From contig NC_090321.1 in assembly GCF_040869045.1 (NCBI RefSeq), positions 134,407,689 through 134,471,688 of the forward strand: 64,000 nt of DNA, in the 5' to 3' direction. Every line of letters begins with the position of its first letter. Positions within the stretch are counted from its first letter, which is position 1. The notes beneath the pieces are model-generated. The model saw nothing but the letters and a program-made list of their open reading frames with translations. It did no database searches and was not told the origin of the DNA. This DNA is from Eurosta solidaginis (taxonomy: Eukaryota; Arthropoda; Insecta; Diptera; Tephritidae). Position numbers and translations under genes: made by a program. Shown piece by piece: positions 20,694 through 32,441 of the stretch.

Positions 20694-21300
20694 GTGGGAA
20701 TTATGTGCTATTTATGTTCTCCAACATAAGCTACGGTCTACGGTTTTTATGGACTCAACAGTTCCAAAAACGATTCGTTTTTTTACAACTTTTAATGTTT
20801 TTTGTTTAAAACATCAAAAGTGGGGGTCCAGTTGGACGTCTAGCTAGACCCCCCCTCATAAGCACTAGGCCAAACAAAAAAATTTAATTGTGGGAATTAT
20901 GTGCTCAATAGTGCCAAAAAGAATTCGGTTTTTTGACAACTTTTAATGATTTTCTTAAAACTTCAAAAGTGGGGGGTCCAGCTGGACGTCCAGCTAGACC
21001 GCCCCCCCCCCCCCCCCCCCCCACATAAGCACTAGGTCAAACAAAAAAAATTAAATGTGGGAATTATGTGCTATTTATGTGCTCCAATATAAGCTACGGC
21101 CTGTCCAAAAAAAAAGAAAGGTAGGCAAGGGGGGAGCGGGGGAATACAACCCCAGACAGCAAAATCGACACGGGATAGGTGCAGAATTTTGTGCTATTTA
21201 TGGGCTCAATAGCTCCAAAAACGATTCGTTTTCTGACAAGTTTTAGTGTTTTTTGTTAAAACATCAAAAGCGGAGGGTCCAGCTAGCCAAGCAAAAAAAT
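20694..21300 (+). repeat. Degenerate tandem repeat with GC palindrome and poly-C tract
   Basis: Units opening GTGGGAATTATGTGCT start at 20694, 20890 and 21057, and a diverged one near 21179 (periods 196, 167 and 122 bp). Two complete units carry GGTCCAGCTGGACGTCCAGC or a variant, flanked by G and C runs, a long near-perfect palindrome. In the second unit the C run has expanded to 21 bases at 21002-21022. There is no coding potential. Confidence 0.7.
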
Positions 21301-21308
21301 TTAAGAAT

Positions 21309-21378
21309 GTTTGTTTAATGGTATGTTCAGTTTATACTTATATTTAAAAATTCATGAGCTTAACACCGGCTTATAATA
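21309..21378 (+). repeat. 70-bp direct repeat, copy 1
   Basis: It runs from GTTTGTTTAATGG to CCGGCTTATAATA. A second copy with two or three changes lies 448 bp downstream. Its last ~30 bases recur inverted at 24195-24230. Confidence 0.8.
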
Positions 21379-21490
21379 ATTGAATTTCAATTATTATGTT
21401 TTTTCTAAGAGAAACTGAAAAGAAAGAAACATTTACTGGCATATTGCGATGGACCATTTCGAAAACCGCCAACGTAATCATCATCAGGCA
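21349..21490 (+). repeat. Outer inverted repeat, left arm
   Basis: From TTCATGAGCTTAACACCGGC to GTAATCATCATCA this matches the reverse complement of 24090-24230 with only two or three differences. The two arms bracket the CACWGTG element. The arm begins inside the 70-bp direct repeat. Confidence 0.75.
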
Positions 21491-21510
21491 ATTTTGTAAT
21501 GTTATCAAAG

Positions 21511-21584
21511 GTTTCACCGGGATTCGAACCGTGAATCACATGGTGAAACTGCAGTAGCCTTTAACAACTAGGCCATCCTGCTGG
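21511..21584 (-). ncRNA. tRNA-derived sequence with A and B boxes (SINE-like or tRNA fossil)
   Basis: On the minus strand TGGCCTAGTTGTTAAAGG (21558-21575) matches an A box and GGTTCGAATCC (21520-21530) is a perfect B box, with tRNA-like spacing. The acceptor ends do not pair and the T-stem has two mismatches. It is therefore not a working tRNA but a tRNA-derived Pol III promoter, as in SINE heads, or a pseudo-tRNA. Confidence 0.5.
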
Positions 21585-21756
21585 TATTTGTTTTCATGCT
21601 TTATTCAGGTTTTCTCATTTCTACACTAACAACACAATTGAGACATTCTGTCTCTATATTGATTTGTGTGCCATGTAGATTTGTTTTTTTAAAGTTCTTC
21701 TTCGTTGCGAATGAGAAGCTTTGTCAATTCGGGCTCAGTTGTACATATTTATGTAT

Positions 21757-21826
21757 GTTTGTTTAATGGTGTGTTCAGTTTATACTTATATTTAAGAATT
21801 CATGAGCTTAACACCGGCTTATAATA
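21757..21826 (+). repeat. 70-bp direct repeat, copy 2
   Basis: Same sequence as 21309-21378. It ends one base before the CACAGTG terminus of the inner element. Its end and the inverted copy at 24195-24230 look like the two terminal inverted repeats of a host element that the inner element entered. Confidence 0.75.
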
Positions 21827-21827
21827 A

Positions 21828-22400
21828 CACAGTGCTACAAAAAAAAAATATCTCAGGAACTTTCGTAGCGACCTAGTGTCCGTTGTAGGTATTGATGAGT
21901 ATATCAAGATGCTGTGTTTCAAAATTTTCTAACACCCCGAAATTTTCAAGTTATTGTTGAAAAACTGTTTTTCTTGTACCTCGCGCATTCAAAAATTCGT
22001 TACGCCGTCATTTTTCCATCAATTTTTGATTGCTTAACAGTTTTGGAAAGCTGAAAGATAGGGATTTAAAAATATATATATTTCTCTACACTTTTTATAC
22101 CAATTTTTGAGATTTTTTGAAAGTTATCTAAAATTTTCTCGTTTTTTTTTTAATTTTCAAAGTTTGACAGCTTTTTAATGTATCATTTCTGTAATGAATT
22201 TTATTTTCTTAAAGAGGTTGAGAGAACAATATATTCCGAGTAAAAAAAGTACTGGTTGATCAAATTCGGTTGAGAATTGTTGAAATGACAACACTTTTTG
22301 TGAACAAGAAAATTTTGCTCTCATCGTAGAATCGATATCGCGCATTGTCAGGATCGAATGTATAATTTCAGTATATCGCTGCCATCGTATTGAACATTCT
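21828..22400 (+). repeat. Left long terminal inverted repeat
   Basis: About 573 bp. Matching stretches include GCGACCTAGTGTCCGTTGTA, CTTGTACCTCGCGCATTC and CTCATCGTAGAATCGATATC. Similarity fades after GAACATTCT. Confidence 0.8.
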
Positions 22401-22642
22401 TATCGTTCTTTTATTCCACTCATTATTTTTTGTTATAACAAAATTTCAATTATTGACTTTAATTATTTAAACAATTTCGATATTTTTTATTTATCTGCAT
22501 ATATCATCTCTCGAGTAATTTTATTTCGCTCCTATGTTGGAGAGAAAAAATAAAGAAATAAATAGTTGCAAATATATTTACATAAAATTTTGTTTTATAT
22601 TATGTACTTAATACAAAAAAAAACTTCGAATTTCGATAGCTG

Positions 22643-23327
22643 TTAAAAATGTTTGCTAGGTCTTCTACGTTTATAAGCCACATCGCCAGTATCGCGTTTT
22701 GGAGCCAGCAATAATTTGCCAGCATTCTGATCTGACTTTTTCCGACAAAGCGTTATTCGATCTCTAATAGTTCCTGATGGAACCGTTCTCCCTGTTCGTC
22801 ACTGAATTGTCCAAGATTTTCAGGGAAGAAATCCAAATGTGAATGCAGAAAATGGACTTTGTGTCGTTGTCTAGGCCGTCAGAGTTTTCTTCATCATCAG
22901 CTTCTAATGAATTTTGCAGTTCGGAAATTGCATCACGAACAGTCGATATTTCTCCCTTGATTGGATGAGATACAGTTAACTCATTAGCATATTGTATACG
23001 GCCACGGGTTTTGTAGTGATGACCAACAGTATTTGTTTTGCAGAAGTAGCAATCTTCTGGCTTATGGAAAAGTTGACGATGACATATCATTGGAGTTGAG
23101 AATGGTAAAGGTTGTTTGTTGCATTTCCCAGTTTTCCATTTTTTGAGTGCGCTGCAGCACTTCACACAAGCATACTCTGGTTCATACCAAACATTTTCAC
23201 TATACACGCGATTAAAGATAGATGTGAAAGCTTCTGTGAGAGCTGCATTGGTTTTTAATTGTATACGATGTTTCGTATCAACGAATAACCCGCAGATGTA
23301 ACAAAACTTATTACGCTTATCACACAT
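22643..23327 (-). pseudogene. Orphan arthropod Cys-cluster protein, internally deleted
   Basis: It starts MCDKRNKFCYICGLF. The N-terminal half has paired cysteines (CDKRNKFCYICG, YACVKCC, then DCYFCKTN about 90 residues on) in a zinc-binding arrangement. It next shows KTRGRIQYANEL and an acidic stretch ending DNDTKS. The frame then shifts near 22855 into HSHLDFFPENLG, SDEQGERFHQEL, a stop, and MLANYCW. A further shift leads to APKRDTGDVAYKRR. From memory, these N- and C-terminal signatures belong to one widespread, repeat-associated, uncharacterised arthropod/cnidarian protein whose usual middle region of several hundred residues is missing here. Function is unknown; its place between long TIRs suggests a transposition role. 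Confidence 0.65.
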
Positions 23328-23565
23328 TTTTAAAAAAGTACCTTGTAGCAACACGTACAACCACTGACTGATTTGATTCTACCAAAATGACAGTCTTTCG
23401 TCTTGTTATTTATCTTACAGAGGCAAAGAGGCAAATGTCTCGGAGAGCAATTAAATAACTGTGAATCTCATTTCCACAAACAAGATGATTTGATGATAAA
23501 AGTAAATAATTTTGTTTATCTTTGTTTCATAATTAAATCATAAAAAAAGGTTAAACGGAGCATAG

Positions 23566-24084
23566 AGAATGCTCAAAACAACGGCGACGATATATTGAAA
23601 TCATACATTCAATCCTGATATGGCGCGATATCGATTCTACGATGAGAGCAGAATTTTCTTGTTCACAAAAAGTGTTGTCATTTCAACAATTCCCAACCGA
23701 ATTTGATCAACCAGTACTTTTTTACTCGAAATAGAATGTTCTCTCAACCTTATTAAGAAAAAAAATAATTAATTACAGGAATGATACATTAAAAAGCCGT
23801 CAAACTTTGAAAAATTAAAAAAAAACGAGAAAATTTTAGATATATATATTTTTAAAGCCCTACCTTTCAGCTTTCCAAAACTGTTAAGTAACCAAAAATT
23901 GATGGAAAAAGGACGGAGTAACGAATTTTTGAATGCGCGAGGTACAAGAAAAACAGTTTTTCAACAATAACTTGAAAATTTCGGGGTGTTAGAAAATTTT
24001 GAAACGCGGCGTCTTGATCTACTCATCAAGACCTACAACGGACACTAGGTCGCTATTAAAGTTCAAAATCAGTGTAGCACAGTG
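23566..24084 (-). repeat. Right long terminal inverted repeat
   Basis: About 519 bp, the inverted counterpart of 21828-22400. Relative to the left arm it lacks a ~50-bp T-rich block after the TATATATA stretch. It ends CACAGTG on the plus strand, followed by TAA. Confidence 0.8.
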
Positions 24085-24230
24085 TAATTGATGATGATTA
24101 CGTTGGCGGTTTTCGAAATGGTCCATCGTAATATGCCAGTAAATGTTTCTTTCTTTTCAGTTTCTCTTAGAAAAAACATAATAATTGCAATTCAATTATT
24201 ATAAGCCGGTGTTAAGCTCATGAATTCTTA
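24085..24230 (-). repeat. Outer inverted repeat, right arm
   Basis: Inverted copy of 21349-21490, finishing in the ~36-bp segment TATAAGCCGGTGTTAAGCTC...TTCTT. The satellite array begins immediately after it. Confidence 0.75.
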
Positions 24231-25670
24231 AAAAAAATTATATAGTATATATTTGGTGGTATATATATTATATATATATAGCATATATATATATATATAT
24301 TTTCGAAAATTTTAGCCCCATTTTAACAGCAAGAAGCTTCAAATTTCACCGAATACTTACGTATATAGCATATATTGTTGTCTGAAAAAATCATAGAGAT
24401 CGGTTGTATATATAGTATATATCTCATACAACCGATTGTTCAGATAAGAAACTTTTCGCAATTTCTATCCCATTTTAACAGCTATAAGCTTCAAATTTCA
24501 CCGAATGCTTACGTATATAGCATATATTGTTGTCTGAAAAAATCATAGAGATCCGTTGTATATATAGTATATATCTCATACAACAGGTTGTTCAGATAAG
24601 AAACTTTTCGCAATTTCTACCCCATTTTAACAGCTCTAAGCTTCAAATTTCACCGATTGCTTACGTATATAGCATGTATTGTTGTCTGAAAAAATCATAG
24701 AGATCGGTTGTATATATAGTATATATCTCATACAACCGATTGTTCAGATAAGAAACTTTTCGCAATTTCTACCCCATTTTAACAGCTATAAGCTTCAAAT
24801 TTCACCGATTGCTTACGTATATAGCATATATTGTTGTCTGAAAAAATCATAGAGATCGGTTGTATATATAGTATATATCTCACACAACCGATTGTTCAGA
24901 TAAGAAACTTTTCGCAATTTCTACCCCATTTTAACAGCTATAAGCTTCAAATTTCACCGATTGCTTACGTATGTAGCATATACTGTTGTCTGAAAAAATC
25001 ATAGAGATCGGTTGTATATATAGTATATACAACCGATTGTTCAGATAAGAAACTTTTCTTAATTTCTACCCCATTTTAACAGCTATAAGCTTCAAATTTC
25101 ACCGATTGCTTACGTATATAGCATATATTGTTGTCTGAAAAAATCATAGAGATCCGTTGTATATATAGTATATATCTCATACAACCGATTGTTCAGATAA
25201 GAAACTTTTCGCAATTTCTACCCCATTTTAACAGCTATAATCTTCAAATTTCACCGATTGCTCACATATATAGTATGCATTGTTGTGTCAAAAAATCATA
25301 GAGTTCCGTGATATATATAATATATATATGATAGTATATATAGTATATATATATAGTATATATATTTTTTTTTGCGATTTCGCCCCATTTTAACAGCTAT
25401 AAGCTTCAAATTTCACCAAATGTTTACGTATATATCATATATTATTGTCTGAAAAAATCATAGAGATCGGTGGTATATATATTATATACTTCATATAAAC
25501 TGTCATTTTTGCCCCTTTTTTACGGCTAGAAGCTTCAAAATTCATCAAATTTCATCAAATAGTTACGTTTACGTCATATATTTTTGAAATACGTGATTCG
25601 TAGTCATAGTTTTTACATGCAGACCACAAAAAACGCGAAGCTTTGCATCCTCACACAAAGAACCTACCTA
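24231..25670 (+). repeat. Left edge of the array: headless partial unit
   Basis: It starts inside a TA-expanded monomer with no head, then has six standard monomers, a GATAGTATATATAG-type TA-rich monomer and the unit tail. One monomer (near 25010) lacks TATATCTCA and is 145 bp. Confidence 0.8.
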
Positions 25671-26781
25671 TTTTTATACCTTTCATGAAAACGAAATGGT
25701 ATATTATTTCGTCACGAGACCGAAAATTGTAAGTCCTTAAAGGAAAATAGATAGACCCACCATTAAGTATACCGAAATAATCAGGTTGAAGAGCTGAGTT
25801 GATGTCTGTCCGTCTGTCTGTTTGTATGCAAACTAGTCCCTCAATTTTTGAGATATCTTGATAAAATTTGGTGAGCGGGTGTATTTGTGTGTCCGATTAG
25901 ACATTTGTCGGAACCGACCGGATCGGACCACTATAGCATATATCCTCCATACAACCGATTTTTCAGAAAAAGAGGATTTTTGTAATAACTTACCCAATTT
26001 AACAGATTGAAGCTTCAAACTTCACCATATACTTTCGTATATTGCACGTATTGTTGCCTGAAAAAATTGATGAGATCGGTCTTATATATAGTATATATCC
26101 CCCACAACCGATTGTTCAGATAAGGAACTTTTCGTAATTACTGCCCTATTTTAAGAGCTAGAGGCTTCAAATTTCAATGAATGCTTACGTATATAGCATA
26201 TATTGTTGTCTAAAAAAAACATTAAGATCGGTGGTATATATAGTATATATATGGTGGTATATATAGTATATAGTATATATATATATATATTTTTTCGCAA
26301 ATTTTAGCCCCATTTTAACAGCTAGAAGCTTCAAATTTCACCGAATACTTACGTATATAGCATATATTGTTGCCTGAAAAAATCATAGAGATCGGTTGTG
26401 TATATAGTATATATCTCATACAACCGATTGTTCAGATAAGAAACTTTTCGCAATTTCTACCCCATTTTAACAGCTATAAGCTTCAAAGTTCACCGATTGC
26501 TTACGTACATATGTAGCATATATTCACAAAATGCTTACGTATATAGCATATATTGTTGTCTGAAAAAATCACAGAGATCGGTGGTATATATATTATATAC
26601 TTCATATAAACTGTCATTATTGCCCCTTTTTTACGGCTAGAAGCTTCAAAATTCATCAAATTTCATCAAATAGTTACGTTTACGTCATATATTTTTGAAA
26701 GACGTGATTCGTACTCATAGTTTTTACATGCAGACCACAAAAAACGTGAAGCTTTGCATCCTCACACAGATTACCTACCTA
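25671..26781 (+). repeat. Array unit 1 (1111 bp)
   Basis: Its head lacks TTAGCCATGTCC before the GTCY tract. A fusion near 26515-26530 (CATATGTAGCATATATTCACAAAATGC) shows that monomers were lost, making this one of the shortest units. Confidence 0.8.
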
Positions 26782-28305
26782 TTTTTATACCTTTCATGAA
26801 AATGAAATGGTATATTAATTTCGTCACGAAACCGAAAATTGTAAGTCCTTAAAGGAAAATAGATAGACCCACCATTAAGTATACCGAAATAATCAGGTTG
26901 AAGAGCTGAGTTGATTTAGCCATGTCCGTCTGTCCGTCTGTTCGTCTGTCTGTTTGTATGCAAACTAGTCCCTCATTTTTTGAGATATCTTGATAAAATT
27001 TGGTGAGCGGGTGTATTTGGGTGTCCGATTAGACATTTGTCGGAACCGACCGGATCGGACCACTATAGCATATATCCTCCATACAACCGATTTTTCAGAA
27101 AAAGAGGATTTTTGTAATATCTTACCCAATTTAACAGATTGAAGCTTCAAACTTCACCATATACTTTCGTATATTGCACGTATTGTTGCCTGAAAAAATT
27201 GATGAGATCGGGCATATATATAGTATATATCCCCCACAACCGATTGTTCAGATAAGGAACTTTTCGTAATTACTGCCCTATTTTAAGAGCTAGAGGCTTC
27301 AAATTTCAACGAATGCTTACGTATATAGCATATATTGTTGTCTGAAAAAATCATAAAGATCGGTGGTATATATAGCATATATATGGTGGTATATATAGTA
27401 TATATATGGTGGTATATATAGTATATATATATATATATTTTCGCAAATTTTAACCCCATTTTAACAGCTAGAAGCTTCAAATTTCACCGAATACTTACGT
27501 ATATAGCATATATTGTTGTCTGAAAAAATCATAGAGATCGGTTGTATTTATAGTATATATTTCATACAACCGATTGTTCAGATAAGAAACTTTTCACAAT
27601 TTCTACCCCATTTTAACAGCTATAAGCTTCAAATTTCACCGATTGCTTACGTACATATATAGCATATATTGTTGTCTGTAAAAATCATAGAGATCGGTTG
27701 TATATATAGTATATATCTCATACAACCGATTGTTCAGATAAGAAACTTTTCGCACTTTCTACCCCATTTTAACAGCTATAAGCTTCAAATTTCACCGATT
27801 GCTTACGTATATAGCATATACTGTTGTCTGAAAAAATCATAGAGATCGGTTGTATATATAGTATATATCTCATACAACCGATTGTTCAGATAAGAAACTT
27901 TACGCAATTTCTACCCCATTTTAACAGCTATAAGCTTCAAATTTTACCGATTGCTTACGTATATAGCATATATTGTTGTCTGAAAAAATCATAGAGATCG
28001 GTTGTATATATAGTATATATCTCATACAACCGATTGTTCAGATAAGAAACTTTGCGCAATTTCTGCCCCGTTTTAACAGCTGCTTGTCTGAAAAAATCAT
28101 AGAGATCGGTGGTATATATATTATATACTTCATATAAACTGTCATTTTGCTTTTTTACGGCTAGAAGCTTCAAAATTCATCAAATTTCATCAAATAGTTA
28201 CGTTTACGTCATATATTTTTGAAAGACGTGATTCGTACTCATAGTTTTTACATGCAGACCACAAAAAACGTGAAGCTTTGCATCCTCACACAGATTACCT
28301 ACCTA
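26782..28305 (+). repeat. Array unit 2 (1524 bp)
   Basis: Head complete, with a GTCC-GTCT-GTCC-GTCT-GTTC tract. Near 28078 it carries the deletion junction AACAGCTGCTTGTCTG, shared with unit 3. Confidence 0.8.
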
Positions 28306-31044
28306 TTTTTATACCTTTCATGAAAATGAAATGGTATATTAATTTCGTCACGAAACCGAAAATTGTAAGTCCTTAAAGGAAAATAGATAGACCCACCATT
28401 AAGTATACCGAAATAATCAGGTTGAAGAGCTGAGTTGATTTAGCCATGTCCCTTTGTCCGTCTGTCTGTTTGTATGCAAACTAGTCCCTCAATTTTTGAG
28501 ATATCTTGATAAAATTTGGTGAGCGGGTGTATTTGGGTGTCCGATTAGACGTTTGTCGGAACCGACCGGATCGGACCACCATAGCATATATCCTCCATAC
28601 AACCGATTTTTCAGAAAAAGAGGATTTTTGTAATATCTTACCCAATTTAACAGATTGAAGCTTCAAACTTCACCATATACTTTCGTATATTGCACATATT
28701 GTTGCCTGAAAAAATTGATGAGATCGGTCGTATATATAGTATATATCCCCCACAACCGATTGTTCAGATAAGGAACTTTTCGTCATTACTGCCCTATTTT
28801 AAGAGCTAGAGGCTTCAAATTTCAACGAATGCTTACGTATATAGCATATATTGTTGTCTGGAAAAATCATAAAGATCGGTGGTATATATAGTATATATTT
28901 GGTGGTATATATAGTATATATATATAGCATATATATATATATTTTCGAAAATTTTAGCCCCATTTTAACAGCAAGAAGCTTCAAATTTCACCGAATACTT
29001 ACGTATATAGCATATATTGTCGTCTGAAAAAATCAGAGAGATCGGTTGTATATATAATATATATCTCATACAACCGATTGTTCAGATAAGAAACTTTTCG
29101 CAATTTCTACCCCATTTTAACAGCTATAAGCTTCAAATTGCACCGAATGCTTACGTATATAGCATATATTGTTGTCTGAAAAAATCATAGAGATCCGTTG
29201 TATATATAGTATATATCTCATACAACCGATTGTTCAGATAAGAAACTTTTCGCAATTTCTACCCCATTTTAACAGCTATAAGCTTCAACTTTCACCGATT
29301 GCTTACGTATATAGCATATATTGTTGTCTGAAAAAATCATAGAGATCGGTTATATATATAGTATATATCTCGTACAAACCGATTGTTCAGATAAGAAACT
29401 TTTCGCAATTTCTACCCCATTTTAACAGCTATAAGCTTCAAATTTCACGATTGCTTACGTATATAGCATATATTGTTGTCTGAAAAAATCATAGAGATCG
29501 GTTGTATATATAGTATATATCTCACACAACCGATTGTTCAGATAAGAAACTTTTCGCAATTTCTACCCCATTTTAACACCTATAAGCTTCAAATTTCACC
29601 GATTGCTTACATATATAGCATATATTGTTGTCTGAAAAAATCATAGAGATCGGTTGTATATATAGTATATATCTCATACAACCGATTGTTCAGATAAGAA
29701 ACTTTTCTTAATTTCTACCCCATTTTAACAGCTATAAGCTTCAAATTTCACCGATTGCTTACGTATATAGTATGCATTGTTGTGTCAAAAAATCATAGAA
29801 ATCGGTGATTATATATAATATATATATGATAGTATATATAGTATATATATATAGTATATATATTTTTTTTTGCGATTTTCGCCCCATTTTAACAGCTATA
29901 AGCTTCAAATTTCACCAAATGCTTACGTGTATAGCATATATTGATGTCTGACAAAATCATTGAGATCGGTGGTATACATAGTATATATCTCCTACAACCG
30001 ATTGTTCAGATAAGAAACTTTTCGCAATTTCTACCCCATTTTAACAGCTATAAGCTTCAAATTTCACCGATTGCTTACGTACATATATAGCATATATTGT
30101 TGTCTGCAAAAATCATAGAGATCGGTTGTATATATAGTATATATCTCATACAACCGATTGTTCAGATAAGAAACTTTTCGCAATTTCTACCCCATTTTAA
30201 CAGCTATAAGCTTCAAATTTCACCGATTGCTTACGTATATAGCATATATTGTTGTCTGAAAAAATCATAGAGATCGGTGGTATATATAGTATATATGGTG
30301 GTATATATAGTATATATATATAGTATATATATATATATATTCGCAAATTTTAGCCCCATTTTAACAGCTAGAAGCTTCAAATTTCACCGAATACTTACGT
30401 ATATAGCATATATTGTTGCCTGAAAAAATCATAGAGATCGGTTGTATATATCTCATACAACCGATTGTTCAGATAAGAAACTTTTCGCAATTTCTACCCC
30501 ATTTAACAGCTATAAGCTTCAAATTTCACCGATTGCTTACGTACATATATAGGCATATATTGTTGTCTGCAAAAATCATAGAGATCGGTTGTATATATAG
30601 TATATATCTCATACAACCGATTGTTCAGATAAGAACTTTTTCGCAATTTCTACCCCATTTTAACAGCTATAAGCTTCAAATTTCACCGATTGCTTACGTA
30701 TATAGCATATATTGTTGTCTGAAAAAATCATAGAGATCGGTTGTATATATAGTATATATCTCATACAACCGATTGTTCAGATAAGAAACTTTGCGCAATT
30801 TCTGCCCCGTTTTAACAGCTGCTTGTCTGAAAAAATCATAGAGATCGGTGGTATATATATTATATACTTCATATAAACTGTCATTTTGCTTTTTTACGGC
30901 TAGAAGCTTCAAAAATTCATCAAATTCATCAAATAGTTACGTTTACGTCATATATTTTTGAAAGACGTGATTCGTACTCATAGTTTTTACATGCAGACCA
31001 CAAAAAACGTGAAGCTTTGCATCCTCACACAGATTACCTACCTA
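28306..31044 (+). repeat. Array unit 3 (2739 bp)
   Basis: One of the long units, with extra standard monomers and a second TA-rich monomer at about 29800-29870. Its head has GTCCCTTTGTCC. The AACAGCTGCTTGTCTG junction recurs near 30818, so the end of unit 2 plus the head of unit 3 was duplicated. Confidence 0.8.
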
Positions 31045-32441
31045 TTTTTATACCTTTCATGAAAATGAAATGGTATATTAATTTCGTCACGAAACCGAAA
31101 ATTGTAAGTCCTTAAAGGAAAATAGATAGACCCACCATTAAGTATACCGAAATAATCAGGTTGAAGAGCTGAGTTGATTTAGCCATGTCCCTTTGTCCGT
31201 CTGTCTGTTTGTATGCAAACTAGTCCCTCAATTTTTGAGATATCTTGATAAAATTTGGTGAGCGGGTGTATTTGGGTGTCCGATTAGACGTTTGTCGAAC
31301 CGAGCGGATCGGACCACCATAGCAATATATCCTCCATACAACCGATTTTGTCAGAAAAAGAGGATTTTTGTAATATCTTACCCAATTTAACAGATTGAAG
31401 CTTCAAACTTCACCATATACTTTCGTATATTGCACGTATTGTTGCCTGAAAAAATTGATGAGATCGGTCATATATATAGTATATATCCCCCACAACCGAT
31501 TGTTCAGATAAGGAACTTTTCGTAATTACTGCCCTATTTTAAGAGCTAGAGGCTTCAAATTTCAATGAATGCTTACGTATATAACATATATTATTGTCTG
31601 AAAAAATCATAAAGATCGGTGGTATATATAGTATATATGGTGGTATATATAGTATATATATATAGTATATATATATATATATTCGCAAATTTTAGCCCCA
31701 TTTTAACAGCTAGAAGCTTCAAATTTCACCGAATACTTACGTATATAGCATATATTGTTGCCTGAAAAATCATAGAGATCGGTTGTATATATAGTATATA
31801 TCTCATACAACCGATTGTTCAGATAAGAAACTTTTCGCAATTTCTACCCCATTTTAACAGCTATAAGCTTCAAATTTCACCGATTGCTTACGTACATATA
31901 TAGCATATATTGTTGTCTGCAAAAATCATAGAGATCGGTTGTATATATAGTATATATCTCATACAACCGATTGTTCAGATAAGAAACTTTTCGCAATTTC
32001 TACCCCATTTTTAACAGCTATAAGCTTCAAATTTCACCGATTGCTTACGTAGATAGCATATATTGTTGTCTGAAAAAATCATAGAGATCGGTTGTATATA
32101 TAGTATATATCTCATACAACCGATTGTTCAGATAAGAAACTTTGCGCAATTTCTGCCCCGTTTTAACAGCTGCAAGCTTCAATTTCACAAAATGCTTACG
32201 TATATAGCATATATTGTTGTCTGAAAAAATCACAGAGATCGGTGGTATATATATTATATACTTCATATAAACTGTCATTATTGCCCTTTTTTACGGCTAG
32301 AAGCTTCAAAATTCATCAAATTTCATCAAATAGTTACGTTTACGTCATATATTTTTGAAAGACGTGATTCGTACTCATAGTTTTTACATGCAGACCACAA
32401 AAAACGTGAAGCTTTCCATCCTCACACAGATTACCTACCTA
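31045..32441 (+). repeat. Array unit 4 (1397 bp)
   Basis: It shares the GTCCCTTTGTCC head with unit 3 but has private single-base changes (CGAACCGAGCGGATC, CGATTTTGTCAG). Confidence 0.8.

Larger units (their letters stand above)
21828..24084. mobile_element. 2.26-kb DNA element with long TIRs and CACWGTG termini
   Basis: The left arm (21828 to about 22400) and right arm (about 23566-24084) are inverted copies, mostly about 90% alike by eye; the right arm lacks about 50 bp. The ends read CACAGTGCTACA and CACTGTGCTACA, and TAA lies on both outer sides as a likely 3-bp target duplication. Between the arms on the minus strand lies a broken gene of an orphan arthropod protein family (22643-23327). 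Long TIRs, CAC ends and a TAA duplication suggest a cut-and-paste transposon, perhaps related to CACTA/Chapaev or PIF/Harbinger. No known transposase domain was recognised. The internal gene is deleted and frameshifted, so this copy is non-autonomous. Confidence 0.72.

Noticed and set aside
21511..21584. Functional tRNA gene
   Set aside because: The acceptor stem does not pair and the T-stem has mismatches. Only the Pol III boxes are convincing.
21828..21840. CACAGTG terminus as a V(D)J-type recombination signal or Transib/ProtoRAG end
   Set aside because: Only the heptamer matches. No nonamer lies at 12 or 23 bp, the other end reads CACTGTG, the likely target duplication is 3 bp rather than 5, and no RAG-like protein is seen.
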